DNA from: Mytilisepta virgata
Lineage: Eukaryota; Mollusca; Bivalvia; Mytilida; Mytilidae
Assembly (NCBI GenBank): GCA_028015205.1
Contig: CM051521.1
Location: 90,186,513-90,250,512 of the forward strand
Direction: 5' to 3'
DNA length: 64,000 nucleotides
Below the pieces are notes generated by a model. It ran no database searches. It worked only from the letters and a program-made list of their open reading frames with translations, and had not been told where the DNA came from. Below are positions 12,203 through 27,000 of this stretch, one piece after another; position 1 is the first letter of the stretch; each line of letters starts with the position of its first letter. Both the position numbers and the translations under genes were made by a program.

Positions 12203-13950
12203 TATCAGTTTTTCTATTAATTTTGCACACTACTACAATCTTGGAGTACATCTGCCTTATACACAGTACATTTTCTGTACTAGCTGAACGTCAAACAAAT
12301 ATTTTTTACTTATTATAACTACCTATCTTGCAGTCTATCTACTTTATATAAAGTACGTTTACTGTGCAAGGGGAGCGTCAAATGGAATTCCTGTTTGATT
12401 ACATTCTATGTAAGGACTCAGTCTTCGTCTGGACTTCCAAGAGTCAACACCTTTATTTTTCATGCTTGGTCGAAACGTTTGCAAGTTTTACTTTTAACTT
12501 TTGTTTTTTTTAATGATTTTGTAATTGGTTTTGTGTATTTTGTACATTTAAGTCGTTTTATGCCCCTTTTGATAGCTCACCGTTTCCATTTATTTTCCAA
12601 GTATTCTATTGTCGTATGAGCGCAACATTCTTACTGTTTTGTTAATTTTAAAATAGCGTTTCTTTATTTAACTGCTATTAGGTGAACAAAGCCTCTGAAG
12701 TATGCAGATTATTCCTAGAATTGAAAACTAAAATTTATTTGAATGCATAAAGTTTAACAGAATTTGAAACACTTTGTGGTGAGATTTACATTAGAAATAT
12801 CTGTCGTTATAATTACTGTTGTTACGAGACTTCGAAAGTTCTTCCGTTGTACTACTGCACGATTTACTTTATAAGATCATTCATACGATAATCATGTAGT
12901 CAGCAGGCATGGTGTACATACCAGTTCTACCTAGGGCCATTATGATAGCAACAATTTGTCCCTGTACCCGCCATTACCACCTAGCAAGTAGGAGCTGCTA
13001 TTGAAAATAGATTAAAATCTGTTATTGCTGCTTCTCCCCTAGTATTCGGCATTTTGGAGTAAGTACAAAGAGTTTTTGACTTCGAATCAGAATATCGTGT
13101 CCGAGTAGGTTAAAATCTTCCTACAGATTTTTGCATTATCTTGTCGGTCAAATAACATCAACATGTTCTCGTCCCGACTTTGCGTGTAATAATTACCATT
13201 GAACGTTAAAACGTCTTCATTGATGCCTCAAAAAGCTCACAACTTTTATGTAGGTGTATGATAGGTACGAATCGTTCGTTCTGTTTATTTAAAGTGTATA
13301 TTATGAAATAGTTTCCACGGTACCATATTGAAAACATCATTTTATCATTCTGTTGATTTTTTTCGTCCTATAATACATAAATGCATTACAAAATACGTCT
13401 ATACGTGTGATTCTAACGGGTGCAAAAAAAGTCGCGGATAAATCCAAACTGTCTTAACCGATGTGGATTTGACACAGTGTGAATGAATAGTTCGAAATTG
13501 AATGAGTTTCAGCGTTCTCGATAGTGGAAAAGGTGCTTGCCTATCCTTCTACAGAAACTGACGTTATACTTTCGGTCACTAATTGCTATCAGTTTATTTT
13601 GTTTACTTCTGTTTCACCTAGTATAGCTTCTGTTCTCTTCTCTCAGTTTGGAATCATTATATATATTGATTTTTCTCCTACATTTCATTTCGTCTAATGA
13701 CAATTAAGGCCCTGAATTTTTCGCTTTTGTATCATTGTTGTTTAATGCTTTCGTTATGAATTGTTGTGTTTATTTGATATTTTGGGTCAATATTATTTAA
13801 ATATTTGATGACGCTCTTTCGATGAGAATGGAGTTGACAAATGACAACCAGCTGGTCCACTCAACTTCACGTATATTGTTATTGCTCAATACCGCACATA
13901 GTTTCATATAAATTTATATGATATTTCATTACATTTTTTTTCTTTAACAG
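12203..13950. other. DNA upstream of the ABCA leader exon
   Basis: No exon, CpG-rich block or TATA context that I would defend. The promoter and first leader exon of the ABCA gene may lie here or further left. Confidence 0.4.
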
Positions 13951-14042
13951 CAATTTGTATAAACCAATATTAAAAAATGGGTGTTTTTCGACAAATTAGT
14001 CAACTCTTCTGGAAGAACGTCGTAGTAAGGAAACGTGAACCG
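13951..14042 (+). CDS. ABCA exon 1: 5' leader and N-terminus
   Basis: An acceptor (pyrimidine run then ag at 13949-13950) opens the exon. 26 bases of leader follow, then ATG at 13977-13979 in a good context (A at -3, G at +4). It encodes 22 residues with FRQISQLFWKN, the amphipathic cytoplasmic N-terminus typical of ABCA proteins. The donor is gtaagt at 14043, phase 0. The upstream acceptor implies at least one non-coding exon further 5' that I cannot place. Intron 1 (2.5 kb) holds a Harbinger-like element at 15.70-16.45 kb; I see nothing else in it. Confidence 0.85.
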
Positions 14043-17000
14043 GTAAGTATTTTTTGTTTGTTTTTGTTATATTAAGGGGTTACAGAACATCTAAGGGAGA
14101 TAACTCTTTAAAAATCAGCTGGACGCTTTAATCATACTATTAGTAAAGAGAAATCAAGCTTCTCAATGATCAAAATCTGCTATATATCCAGTGAAATTAT
14201 TTCCGTAAATTGTGTGGTTCAAATTTCTTGAAATTTTTATATTTTTGTTAACAGGTCAAAGTAAATATTTCATCAAAATTTTAAGAAATTAAACGAGTCA
14301 AATCTATTTTCGTCAAAGTGTTGTGTACCCCCTTAAAAAGATTAATTGTAAATGAAGTTTGATACTGGTAATGTTATATTTAACAAACTCCAATTTTTAC
14401 TTTTTTATTTATCTGAGTACATTGAAAAAAAAGTGTGGCTGACTTAAATTAAATAAAAAATAGAAATAAGAAAATTGTGACACGCATTAAAATGTTAAAT
14501 GTAAATACACCGTTTATGTAAATATATACATTAAAATACTTGTCTTTGTTTTTAGAACTTGGTATTAAATGTTAAAGATTATAGTTTTATTGAAAGTTTG
14601 AGTATATTAGTTTATTTAGGCAATAAGAAGAGTATTACAATGTTGATTTTTTAAATACAGTATATAATCGTTGAAAAGGGTGAACTTAGTTTTTCTTATA
14701 GAAGGCTGGTAGTGTATTTTAAAATATTATCCGATGACTGGATCGGTCAGAAAAGTGGATTTTGATAGTTTTTATAGAATAGAAAATAGTGGCCTATAAA
14801 AAAGTAACGAATGGAGAATAATGGAATAAATAATAATAAATAGATCTATAATACGGGAATGGTTTAAAAATAACTTAAGAATTTGGAGGAAAACGTATAT
14901 TAGAGGGAAAGAGTTCCATATGGCACCCCCATCTGTGTATATCTTGGACGGAATAAGCATATATATGTAATTATGGGTGTGCTAAATTGAACTCTAGTTG
15001 ATTATTGGAAGAGTAGCAGTACAATTACGAAAAATGTGTTATTTTATATATGCAGAATTAGAATAAAAATAAAAAATTTCAACGGATACAAGTTAATTAC
15101 ACCTAACACCTAACCAAACCTACGTTTTAACAATTTATTTTTGCAATTATATAAATGTCACAACAAACAAACAAAAAATCCATCCTCATACGGTTTTACA
15201 GATAATTACACCTTATGTAAGAATCCTGGGTTTTGATTGGTTGATAGCCAGTGTATTTTTCACCAATTTACTTTTATCAAATGAGTATCGTTCATTTTTA
15301 AACAGCGCCGGGGTATATGCAAAAAGGATATGCCTTTTTTACCCTCTCTGCCGTGGTATTTGCCAAAAAATACTCTATCCGACTGGACGCTTGTAATGTA
15401 ACGATCATCAATGCGTTTTGTATGTTAACATTCGGTGTAATTAAACAGATATAGCATGTTCTTGAGGGGTATTTGCGATAAATACCAGTCTTGAGAATGA
15501 ATGAGAGAAAAATTGAGAATAAAAGTTTAACCAGTCTCCTGTTATAAATAAATGTAATAACAACAGTCAAATTCACTTCAAATCCTCTTGTCCGATCCCA
15601 CTCGAACCAAATTCTTGTTCCCTTATCTTCGTGTTTATTTCTTTAAAAAAATATATAAACCATTTTACCAAAGTTTGGCCTCAATCGCGGTTAGCCAGGG
15701 GGTATCTTAAGATTAGGACATGTCCTAAGACTGTCCTAAGACACGTCTTTGTCCTAGTCGTGTTATCGAATCTCTCTTAACTTCGGATATGTCGTATTTT
15801 TCTCCTAAATTAAGGACACCTAATTTTTTGTCTTAAGATGGTCCTCGCATCATCCTAACTTTAGGAAAGGTCTCAGAAAAATAATTTGTACTATGTTTGC
15901 TGAAAGTAATTCCCTTTTGTCTTTCCACTTCATCTAAAAGGTTTTGCAATTCTTCCTCCGTAAAATTTGGATTTTTGCTCATTTTACGATGAAGATACAA
16001 ATGAAATGAAATACATGCATCTGTAAACACATATTTAAAGAAAATGTGCGTGAATTTCACCTTTGAACTATGTGTTCACGACACGATGACACCTTAAAAT
16101 AAACTCACAATTATTTCCTACTGTTTCCCTTTTAAAGAAATTTATTGATTTTAAATTACAATACTAATTCGATAATATTTCGTCATTATATTGAAGATAA
16201 TGCATACATATGCATACATGTTAGTAAGCGCTTTTCATAATCAATTTTATTACTTTGTTTCACTTTTTAAATTTATTTCAATAAGTAACTGTTGCGATGA
16301 CAAAAGTCACCCTTAGGATATTTTAAGGACGTCCTAACATGAGATGCATCTGAGAAAGCTTCGAGGTACATCTTAAGAATGTCCTAAGATGATCCTAAGT
16401 TCATCCTGAAATTGGTCTTAGGAAGTGTCTTAGGACTAATCTTAGGATACCTTCCAGAACACCACCCCAGATTCCTAAATGCATTTAATGATATACTGTA
16501 TGGGCTATATGGTTTTTGAAAATAAAGAAATATTCAATGGATAGAAAATGTATGTGATAATAATTTGACCTACCTGAATCTCTCTTTCAGCATATTCTAC
16601 TGTTAGAGATAGTTTGGCCCATTTTCATCTTTGTTATAGTAGCTTTAATGAGAACAGCAATACCGCCAGAAGACAAACCCACATGTAAGTATGAAATTTA
16701 AAAAAAATATATGAAAATCAACGCCCAGTGGCAAATATTTCATGCTTCTTCGGGATGAGAACCAGTTCAGCAATTTATCAAACATAGTTCAAATGGGGGG
16801 GGGGACGACAAAGGGAACCAGTTTTGACTGCCACTGTAAAAGTGTGGATTGCTGTGTAAGGTCGAATAATTTAGTCTTCTGTAACGTCCATTAGCCTACT
16901 CTTTTTCGAAAACTAAACAGGGGTCTGTAGCGTGCATGGAGCGTGGCATTCTTCAAACACGTTACCTGCTATGGGGCGCGGCTAGACTATCCGTATTATG

Positions 17001-18051
17001 ATCTGAAAACCACCCAAAGAGAGGGTCTCCACTATCCGCCACCTGGGGACCCGCTCTGCAGCTCTGTGGGTTGAATTATACAATATAATTGAGAATATGC
17101 CTCTTAGCATACATGTAAAACTGTTAGACAAGGATAAAAAGGATTGTGGGGTTAAAATTAATGTACATGAGAAAACACAAGATGAAATAATGCAATTTAA
17201 TAATAAAAAAACCGCTTTTACTGATGTTCACTGTCATGAAAAGTAGTTATTACTAAAAAATCTGTAACGTTAAGCTACAGGCTTAAAGATAAAGACAGCA
17301 GAGAATCAATATAAAAGACGAAAGATAAGCAGTACATGTACTTTGTACTGCTTGACGTTTACCAGTACCTGTTACTTATGTCTATGGTTTAATACCTGCG
17401 GTAATATGCCAATAAATCACATAACAGAAACTTTAAAAGTAGAAAAAAGTTAACTTCATTAATTTTGTTGGTTATATTTTTGGAGTTTCACTCCTGAGGT
17501 GCAAGGTACCTCAATGAGTTTTTTTTTTTATTTTCGTCTAACCAATTGGTCTGTATAATCTGACCACAAAATTTTGACTAGTTATGGTTTTTTGTTTGGC
17601 TAGAATTATCTGTTATCTACAATTTTTTATAAATTAAATTGCCAAAGAAGAATTTTATCAGATAAAAATGACAGAGTGGTCTCCAAAAATGATATTACAT
17701 GTTCACGTAGAGTTGTATCGAATAACCATTTTCTTCTCTTTTGGCTTTATTAACAATACTTAATCTGAAAATTTTAAATTTTAATGATTTTCAACTACAG
17801 TTTATAATGTATTTCAAAATAATCATACAAATTTAGTAGGAAACCATTAGTAATTTACACTACATGTGTAAAGCTATTTTGGTAAATTATAAAACACTCA
17901 CAAATGAACCGTTCTATTCTTACTTAAAAGAGTTTTGAATTGTAGCCGTAAAAATGAACAATCTTATAAATAATTGATTAAATCAATTGACGACATTGCC
18001 TTTGAAGTATGCAATAAACCGGGAGTAAATTACTGTGCAAATTTTTTAATC

Positions 18052-18091
<40 letters not shown>

Positions 18092-21000
18092 TGTTGTGAT
18101 AGTACATATAGTTTATTTCTGATAAAGATTACCTACAATTTACCAGTAATACTAGGTACTTATATGTTTTCAAGTGTTAAATCTCTTTAAAATAAATGAA
18201 AATTTTGCCATTTTAGAAATGGATTTTGCTGAAATGAATTATTTACTTAAAATTCCCGTAATGAACAAATTATATTTGACTTCTGCATCTAGATGTAATT
18301 TAAGAGCTTATTTATGGCACAAAAGATCATATATACATATAACTCTTATGGATTTAAATATAACATAATGGAATAGCCTCTCAGAAATTTGAATATCCGG
18401 AGTTTGTCAGTTGTTACGATTTTTCTCTCCGAATATACCTTTGGTACTTCTTGACTTTACTTAATATAGCCATGAATCTTAATATTGCATGAGGGGAAAT
18501 AAATGTCTTTGTGTATGCAATATTTTGGGCTTGTTTAAGTCGAAATTTACTTAATTCAAAATAAATAGGCACTTTTTTTACCAACAAATCATTAAACCCA
18601 AGTATGGCATCTACGCAAGTTTAGCCACTATAGTTCATATAGAACAAGTTAGGTAAGGACAGTTTGGTTTTAAAAGGTCATATAACTGTGTTTGCATATT
18701 AATTATTGTGGTATCATTTCAACTGGTAGGATTACAACTTCTTGTAATTTTTATATCCTCGGCTTACTGAAGAGGGGGTATATAGTGATGGGGGATTTCG
18801 TTCGTCCATCCATCCACAACTCTTCCTTAACCAGTGAATGGATTTCTGTGAAACATTTTGGGAATCTTTAGTGTACATTGACTTTAGCGGTGTTGTGGAC
18901 TTTAGAGGAATTGTGGACTTTAACGGTGCCACAGTGCACCTTCTATTTTGTTTTTTTTTTTATATCAGAATGAATTTCTTGGTTTACATAGATAATCATG
19001 GTAATACATTTCTTGATATTATCATAGCCATAGCGGAAGATGAACATTTTGTTTATTATGACTCTCCCATGCCATCATATGGTATTTACAAAATAGCTGA
19101 CTGTCCCACCTTACAGGAATTTAATGAAATTTTAGTCGTTTAAATAGAAGAGACTGTAGGATTACATGGTCAATGGTTCCTTTGAAGTTTTTGTTTATGT
19201 AACAATTTATTTATTGGGGTAATTAAAAGTGGGAGAATCAGGATTAAGCCCAAAACATCCCGATTTATTTGTATCCTACCAATGTATCTGCATCATTGTT
19301 TCCAATACCTGGAATATGAATTGTAATAACAACAATACCAAACATTTGTAGGTTCTTATGCACCACATGCTATGCCAAGTGCAGGATTAGTACCATTTTT
19401 ACAGTCAGCAATATGTAACATTGATAATAAATGTGAGGACAGACAAAAAATTGAAGACAGACTCGCACAAGCATCGAAGTGAGTATTGCAGGACACATAC
19501 TAGTAGTTGAAGATGATATATACGACTGTTGGTCCTTTTGTATAGAAAACAGATCTTATCACAACGAAATGAAAAATATATAATTATATTTTCGATTTTG
19601 GGCAAATATGAGATTGTTTCTTGTCAATTTTTTCCCTACCTGGATCATATATGAATTTAAAAAATAACCATTTTCGCTTCACATGGAAACTTTGAAAAGT
19701 TTACTAAACGGTAGTTTCTGTACTATATTTTGGTATGTCAAAATTCTGCCCCTGCTCTTGAACTATTAATTGGAAAGCTTCAAGAAATATTTTATGATAG
19801 CATGAATGGTCCGAACTTTTCAACAAGAAAGGACAAATGAGAAGATATAAAGAAATGAGTTTTCTTGTTTCTTTGACCTATATTTTTGGTCAGACCAACT
19901 TCTAAATTTCTCTGTACAGACTTTCAGCATTAGTATCAGATGTACAACCATATATAACACAGCAGACGACATTAGACGCTTTAGATTCCATACAGACGGG
20001 AGTACAGTTAGCAGAAGCTCTGACAGACATTTCCTCAAACACAAGTATAGTTTCTTTTATTGGTTAGTATACATGTATGTATATTTTATGTCTTTTGAAT
20101 TCAGGTTTTATTTTCGTTTTCTTCTTTCCTTTCTTTTTTCTGTGTATTTAATAAGGAATGTTTTTTAAACAGGTCTCACTGTTACGATATTATCTTGAAA
20201 TTGAATTGTTACTTAAAACTCACTTTAGACAATTTTTTTGACCGAACCGTTTTATTCATTTTGGATGTGATTCTTCTCTATTTTTTTGGGGTTATTGTTT
20301 CGTTTTTCTACCCTTTTTTGGCTCGAGAAAATGATCAAAATTGGTAATATATATAATTCTTACTTTTGCCTCATTGTGTGGAATTGAAAGGCTATTATTT
20401 CTCTGGTTTGTTGCTCATACTATTTTATACATCCAAATACTGAAAAACACTTTTTTCTCAGGAAATGACACATTAATGGTAAAAAGCTTTTTCAAAGACC
20501 CCGGTAAAGTTAAAATGATATTAGTGGATGATATGAAAGTGATGAACTCAGAAGTGGCGGATGCATTTTTAAGCTCAACCGTGAATGTTATACAGGTAAC
20601 TAGTTTCGGAACCATTTCAAGATTAAAGAAATTCATAGCTTATCCAAGAATATTATAACAAGCTAAACACAGTTACGCAGACTTATCATTTTTAAACAGC
20701 TTTTCACAAACAAGCCTTTTTCATTGTTGTATAATTATGTTCTTATATTGAAAATAAGTTTTAATGCGTCCGTAATTAATATTGAATTCACTACACCAAT
20801 TTGAATGGTAAATGTTTATATAGTGTCAGTATGAATACATTTGTAGTTGTTGTATTTTTATCACGATCTTTTTGTTTGGTTTTTTGAAGCAGTCGTCACT
20901 GTCAGAATTGATAGTTTCACTGATCAACTCAATTTTACGAAAAATAACACGTAAGCAAGTCTTATTTTTCAGAATGTAAATTAAAACACTTACGAGTTTG

Positions 21001-24000
21001 CAACGAGGTCTTTCAAAAAGTATATAACCGTAAAACTTTAAATAAAAATGAAAACACTAATTTTTAAATGTATTTTTATGGCTTTTATTTAAACAGCTAC
21101 TTAACAGTTTAACCACTGGATACATCGACTTCAGGGGAATTGTATGTGATCCTGAAAAGTTATCTGGTTACATGTTTTTCCCTAAAACGGCAAACGTGAC
21201 TGGAATTTCAGAAGAACTCTGCGGCATTCCAGATGATGCTATCCCAGGCATTGTTGATTTGGTGCAAAAGCAACTCGACATTGCGGCCATATTTCGAGTG
21301 GTAATTTGTCATCAGAATTGGTTTTTTTTCTTCTGAATTTCAGTGTTAGATTTTTAATTCTAACATGTATAATTCCTTATTCAGTATATGTTAATATTTG
21401 CAAAGTCCATTTATTGGGGAAAAGATGTTCTCTAAAACGGAGTTATGCCTATACTGCCAGAAATTAGAATAATATAGGTGGTTTTAAGGATGAATTTGAT
21501 AGTTTTATTATGAGAAATGATAAAAGTGCTTGAATTTAAGAAGCGCTATCATTTGAACAGATTTTGAAAAATTTATATAACTGATAAAGAAATATATAGA
21601 TATAATATATCGTCATAGTTATAAAAAAAATCATAACAATGATAGGTATCGTATCAAATAATAACGTTCGTCAACTGAACCGTAAATTGTATATGTATCA
21701 GTCGTATGACAGCTGGACGAATTGTTTAATCGATGTAAAATTATTTAAAGAAATCTAAGCAAACTAAGATAAAGTATAAAAAATGAGAAAAAAAAATGTG
21801 TTGAATCGATTTTTTTATTAATTGTCCAAAATCACAATTAATTCTGGCATATTACATATTAAAAGAAAATCGAAGTAAAAAATTTCACCCGCTGAAACCT
21901 CAAAATCTGAAGTTCAGGTTAAAGTATATTTTACTTCTTCTAATAATAAAAAAAAACATCAATTTTAACTCAAAATATTGGCAAAAATATCCCCTAGGGT
22001 AGCATAATTCTTTCAGACAGCAGTCGACATTCACAAGGTAAATATTGATACTTTTCCATCTGACCACTTTTTCTTATGAGAACCCATTCAAACTTTTTTT
22101 TAAAAATTTTTACTGTATATATGTATTTGGAACAAAAACCATTAAAAAAATCCTTTACAAGAGTAAAAAATTAAATATGGAAGAAATACAGGTAATCACA
22201 GACTGAGAGCAAGTCATTGTCTTTTTCCTTTTAACTGATGTGGATTGTGATAATTGGTGGCGACAATGAACGGCTCTCTTTTTCGGAAGCCTGAAAACGA
22301 TCATATGATAAAGCACTGAAATGCTTCATGGCAGAGCAAGATTTGAACATTCCAGATCAATATCCACAAACAACTATACATTCTTTCATCGTGATGGCAA
22401 TGCCTCAGCAACTATTGACTACCTTCAACCAATATGCAATATTTGTAAAACACACGCTGAGGGTAGATGCCATTTCGTCCTAAAATGCACAAAATTATAA
22501 TTAGCACGCTAAAAACATCTAAATCAGTTTCTAGTCAGAAAAACCAGCACCGACACAGCAGAAGAAATATTTAACAACGAAAAACTTCTCATGCATTGTA
22601 TTTTGGATTGTTCAATGTTGATATAGATGGGGAAAATAGACTAACAAAGTTACATTATTCAAGACATTGATGAGAGATCAGTAGAAATCTACTGTACGAA
22701 TTACACAATCTTGGGGCAGTGAACCCCACAACCATTTAACTGAATTAGTGACAAAATATCTGTTTTCCGACCGGGTGCTCCGAAGGCGACGGAGTTAATT
22801 ACCAGCAACAACTACAACAACTGGCTAGGGAGCAAGTTCCCGTGAAAGTATTTTTATATTAAATAATGAAAGATTAATTTGCTTTGATAGTTTTAATTGT
22901 TCTCAAAAGGAAACCATATGCATATGCACAATTATTTGAAACGACTTGTTTATGGTTTGCAATGTTGCACAGCTTTAAGTTACGAGAGCAGTTCTAACAA
23001 GCCTTATTTTAGGCATAAAAACATTTCCCGCCATTTTTTACATATCCATACTTCGATTATTTGAAATGAACTAACCTTGGACAGGAATCTGAAATTTTAT
23101 CAATTAAACGTGAAAAATCGGTGAAATATCAGTGAGCGAAGCGAAAGGTTTTAGGTCGGCTTGGCAATTAGTCACACTCAATTTTTGTACTTCAGACTCC
23201 TATTCTTTATTTCTCAGAATAAGGCCTGAAAAACTGTGTGTCCCATTACTATGACTATGTGGAAATTAATTTATAAATGATACATAACAATAAATCAATA
23301 TTGACTCCTGAGTCAAGCTCTCGTAAGCCAGAATATCAAACAAACAGTCCTAATTTTTTTAGCACCAAAAGAAAGAAATATATAGGAAACAGAAAAATTG
23401 AGATTGCATCCGTTTATGTTTCTGGTAACACGCAAGAAGTTAGAATATGTGAGCTTTCTTTGAGCAGAAGTAACATATGCTTGAAAAGAAGGGTGAGCAC
23501 CATGGCATCAGTTGGCTTTTTAGCTCACCTGACCCAAAGGGTCAAGTGAGCTTTTCTCATCACTTGGCGTCCGTCGTCCGTCGTCCGTCGTCGTCCGGCG
23601 TCGTCGTTAACATTTTACATTTTGAACTTTTTCTAGAGAACCACTGAATGGAATGAAACCAAACATGGCATGAATGTTCCTTATGAGGTGCTGACCAAGT
23701 GTTGTTACTTTGTAGCCGATCCATCATCCAAGATGGCCGCCAGCGGGGAACTTAGTTTAACATAGGACCCTATGGGAAATGCATACAAATGACTTCTTTT
23801 AGAGAACCACTGAATGGAATGAAACTAAATCTGGCATGAATGTTCCTTATGAGGTGCTGACCAAGTGTTGTTACTTTGTAGCCGATCCATCATCCAAGAT
23901 GGCCGCCAGAGGGGGACTTAGTTTAACATAGGACCCTATGGGAAATGCATACAAATGACTTCTTTTAGAGAACCGTTGAATGGAATGAAACCAAACATGG

Positions 24001-27000
24001 CATGAATGTTCCTTATGAGGTGCTGACCAAGTGTTGTTACTTTGTAGCCGATCCATAATCCAAGATGGCCGCCAGCGGGGGACTTAGTTTAACATAGAAC
24101 CCTATTATGGGAAATGCATACAAATGACTTCTTTTAGAGAACCACTGAATGGAATGAAACTAAATCTGGCATGAATGTTCCTTATGAGGTGCTGACCAAG
24201 TGTTGTTACTTTGTAGCCGATCCATCATCCAAGATGGCCGCCAGCGGGGAACTTAGTTTAACATAGGACCCTATGGGAAATGCATACAAATGACTTCTTT
24301 TAGAGAACCACTGAATGGAATGAAACTAAATCTGGCATGAATTTTCCTTATGAGGTGCTGACCAAGTGTTGTTACTTTGTAGCCGATCCATCATCCAAGA
24401 TGGCCGCCAGAGGGGGACTTAATTTAACATAGGACCCTATGGGAAATGCATACAAATGACTTCTTTTAGAGAACCGTTGAATGGAATGAAACCAAACATG
24501 GCATGAATGTTCCTTATGAGGTGCTGACCAAGTGTTGTTACTTTGTAGCCGATCCATAATCCAAGATGGCCGCCAGCGGGGGACTTAGTTTAACATAGAA
24601 CCCTATGGGAAATGCATACAAATGACTTCTTTTAGAGAACCGTTGAATGGAATGAAACCAAACATGGCATGAATGTTCCTTATGAGGTGCTGACCAAGTG
24701 TTGTTACTTTGTAGCCAATCCATAATCCAAGATGGCCGCCAGCGGGGAACTTAGTTTAACATAGAACCCTATGGGAAATGCATACAAATGACTTCTTTTA
24801 GTGACCCACTTAATGGAATGAAACCAAACATGGCATGAATATTCCTTATGAAGTGCTGACCAAATGTTGTTACTTTGTAGCTGATCCATCATCCAAGATG
24901 GCCGCCAGCGGGGAACTTAGTTTAACATAGGACCCTATGGGAAATGCATACAAATGACTTCTTTTAGAGAACCACTGAATGGAATGAAACTAAATCTGGC
25001 ATGAATGTTCCTTATGAGTTGCTGACCAAGTGTTGTTACTTTGTAGCCGATCCATCATCCAAGATGGCCGCCAGAGGGGGACTTAGTTTAACATAGGACC
25101 CTATGGGAAATGCATACAAATGACTTCTTTTAGAGAACCGTTGAATAGAATGAAACCAAACATGGCATGAATGTTCCTTATGAGGTGCTGACCAAGTGTT
25201 GTTACTTTGTAGCCGATCCATAATCCAAGATGGCCGCCAGCGGGAGACTAAGTTTAACATTGGACCCTATGGGAAATGCATACAAATGACTTCTTTTAGA
25301 GAACCACTGAATGGAATGTAACAAAACATAGCATGAATGTTCCTTATGAGGTGCTGACCAAGTGTTGTTACTTTGTAGCCGATCCATAATCCAAGATGGC
25401 CGCCAGCGGGGGACTTAGTTTAACATAGAACCCTATGGAAATGCATACAAATGACTTCTTCTAGTGACCCACTTAATGGAATGAAACCAAACATGGCATG
25501 AATATTCCTTATGAAGTCCTGACCAAGTGTTGTTACTTTGTAGCTGATCCATCATCCAAGATGGCCGCCAGCGGGGAACTTAGTTTAACATAGGACCCTA
25601 TGGGAAATGCATACAAATGACTTCTTTTAGAGAACCACTGAACGGAATGAAACTAAATTTGGCATGAATGTTCCTTATGAGGTGCTGACCAAGCGTTGTT
25701 ACTTTGTAGCCGATCCATCATCCAAGATTGCCGCCAGCGGGGGACTAAGTTTAACATTGGACCCTATGGGAAATGCATACAAATGATTTCTTTTAGAGAA
25801 CCACTGAATGGAATGTAACAAAACATAGCATGAATGTTCCTTATGAGGTGCTGACCAAGTGTTGTTACTTTGTTGCCGATCCATCATCCAAGATGTTTAG
25901 AAGTCTATCAGAAAATTGTAAAAAAAATTCTGAATGGTCACAACTTGACCACATATTCAAAAATAATAATGATAAGATGTCTTCAGTAGCTATTGTAATC
26001 ACATTAGATACAGGTGAGCGACACAGGCTCTTGAGAGCCTCTAGTTAATTGTTATTTGAGTAGATAAACATGGCATACATAATAAAAACTGGACAAATAT
26101 TGTGTATATTTTCATGAATATCCAGCCTTTCATAAAAAAATATTACTGGTTTTGACACACTCAGTTTTTCAGGCCTTATTCTGAGAAATAAAGAACAGGA
26201 GTTTGAAGTAAAAAAAATTTAGTGACTAATTGCCAAGCCGCCCTAAAACTTTGCTGAGCTCCATCAAGTCTTAATAATATTTCTAAATTTCTAAGAATAA
26301 TAATTCACTCAGAATAATTATTCTAATTGGTTATTAATGTTTTCTACAGGCAAAATCTTTCACATCATTATCCAATGATTATGAATTATCTGATGCTTTG
26401 GAGGATGTTGCCTCAATGTTGGACCTGTTATCTGGCACGTCGGGATTGGCATCTGTGTTTACCTCCGACGACTTGCATAATATTAAAGCTATGCTGCAAA
26501 ATATTCCTAAGTATATCGATACTTTTGAAAAGATGGGAAGTGTGGATACAAAGAGGTAAGTTAATGGTTAAAAAATATTTGTATTTACATTGTATTCACT
26601 ATGTTTTTGTACATATTTTGATTGAGATGTTGTCTTGTTGATAAACACTCTGTAGTGATTTAAAACTATTCTGGATCAAAATAAAAAAACTCACTTAAAA
26701 GGAATTTTTTGGCAAAGACGCATTACTGCACAAATCAAATAGTGATGAGACAACATCGTATTTGATAAAACAGGGTAAACGATAAATAACAGAGGTTATC
26801 ATACATTATGTTAAGTACACGTTATTAAAGCCAAAAGTATTCAATGTTGTCTTCAATTTATAAATAATCAAATTTAGTTGAAAGATAATCCAAACAACAA
26901 ATTTTCACTAGAACATGAAAATTGATGAAACAATGGTTTCTGGAAACATAATGGAATAGGTAAAATATGGTTAATCAACAGTGGTATTATCATGAATCAT

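Larger units (their letters stand above)
23133..26260. mobile_element. Large foldback: 108-bp inverted arms around a nested 2.5 kb element
   Basis: The left arm (23,133-23,240) and the right arm (about 26,155-26,260) are inverted copies: GGCTTGGCAATTAGTCAC and CTCAGAATAAGGCCTGAAAA on the left both appear as reverse complements on the right. Identity is roughly 85% by eye. The 2.9 kb between them holds the tandem-repeat element at 23,522-26,046. Confidence 0.75.

Noticed and set aside
18838..19143. A 101-residue + strand open frame in intron 2
   Set aside because: Its start is internally repetitive text (DFSGVVDFRGIVDFNG) next to repeat-like DNA, with no splice sites that fit the ABCA frame and no known domain.
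23871..25887. Repeated minus-strand 61-74 residue open frames with almost the same peptide
   Set aside because: They are translations of the 166-bp tandem repeat; each unit gives the same peptide and there is no gene context.
23635..25895. CRISPR-like reading of the tandem array
   Set aside because: Units are contiguous 166-bp repeats without unique spacers and the DNA is animal.
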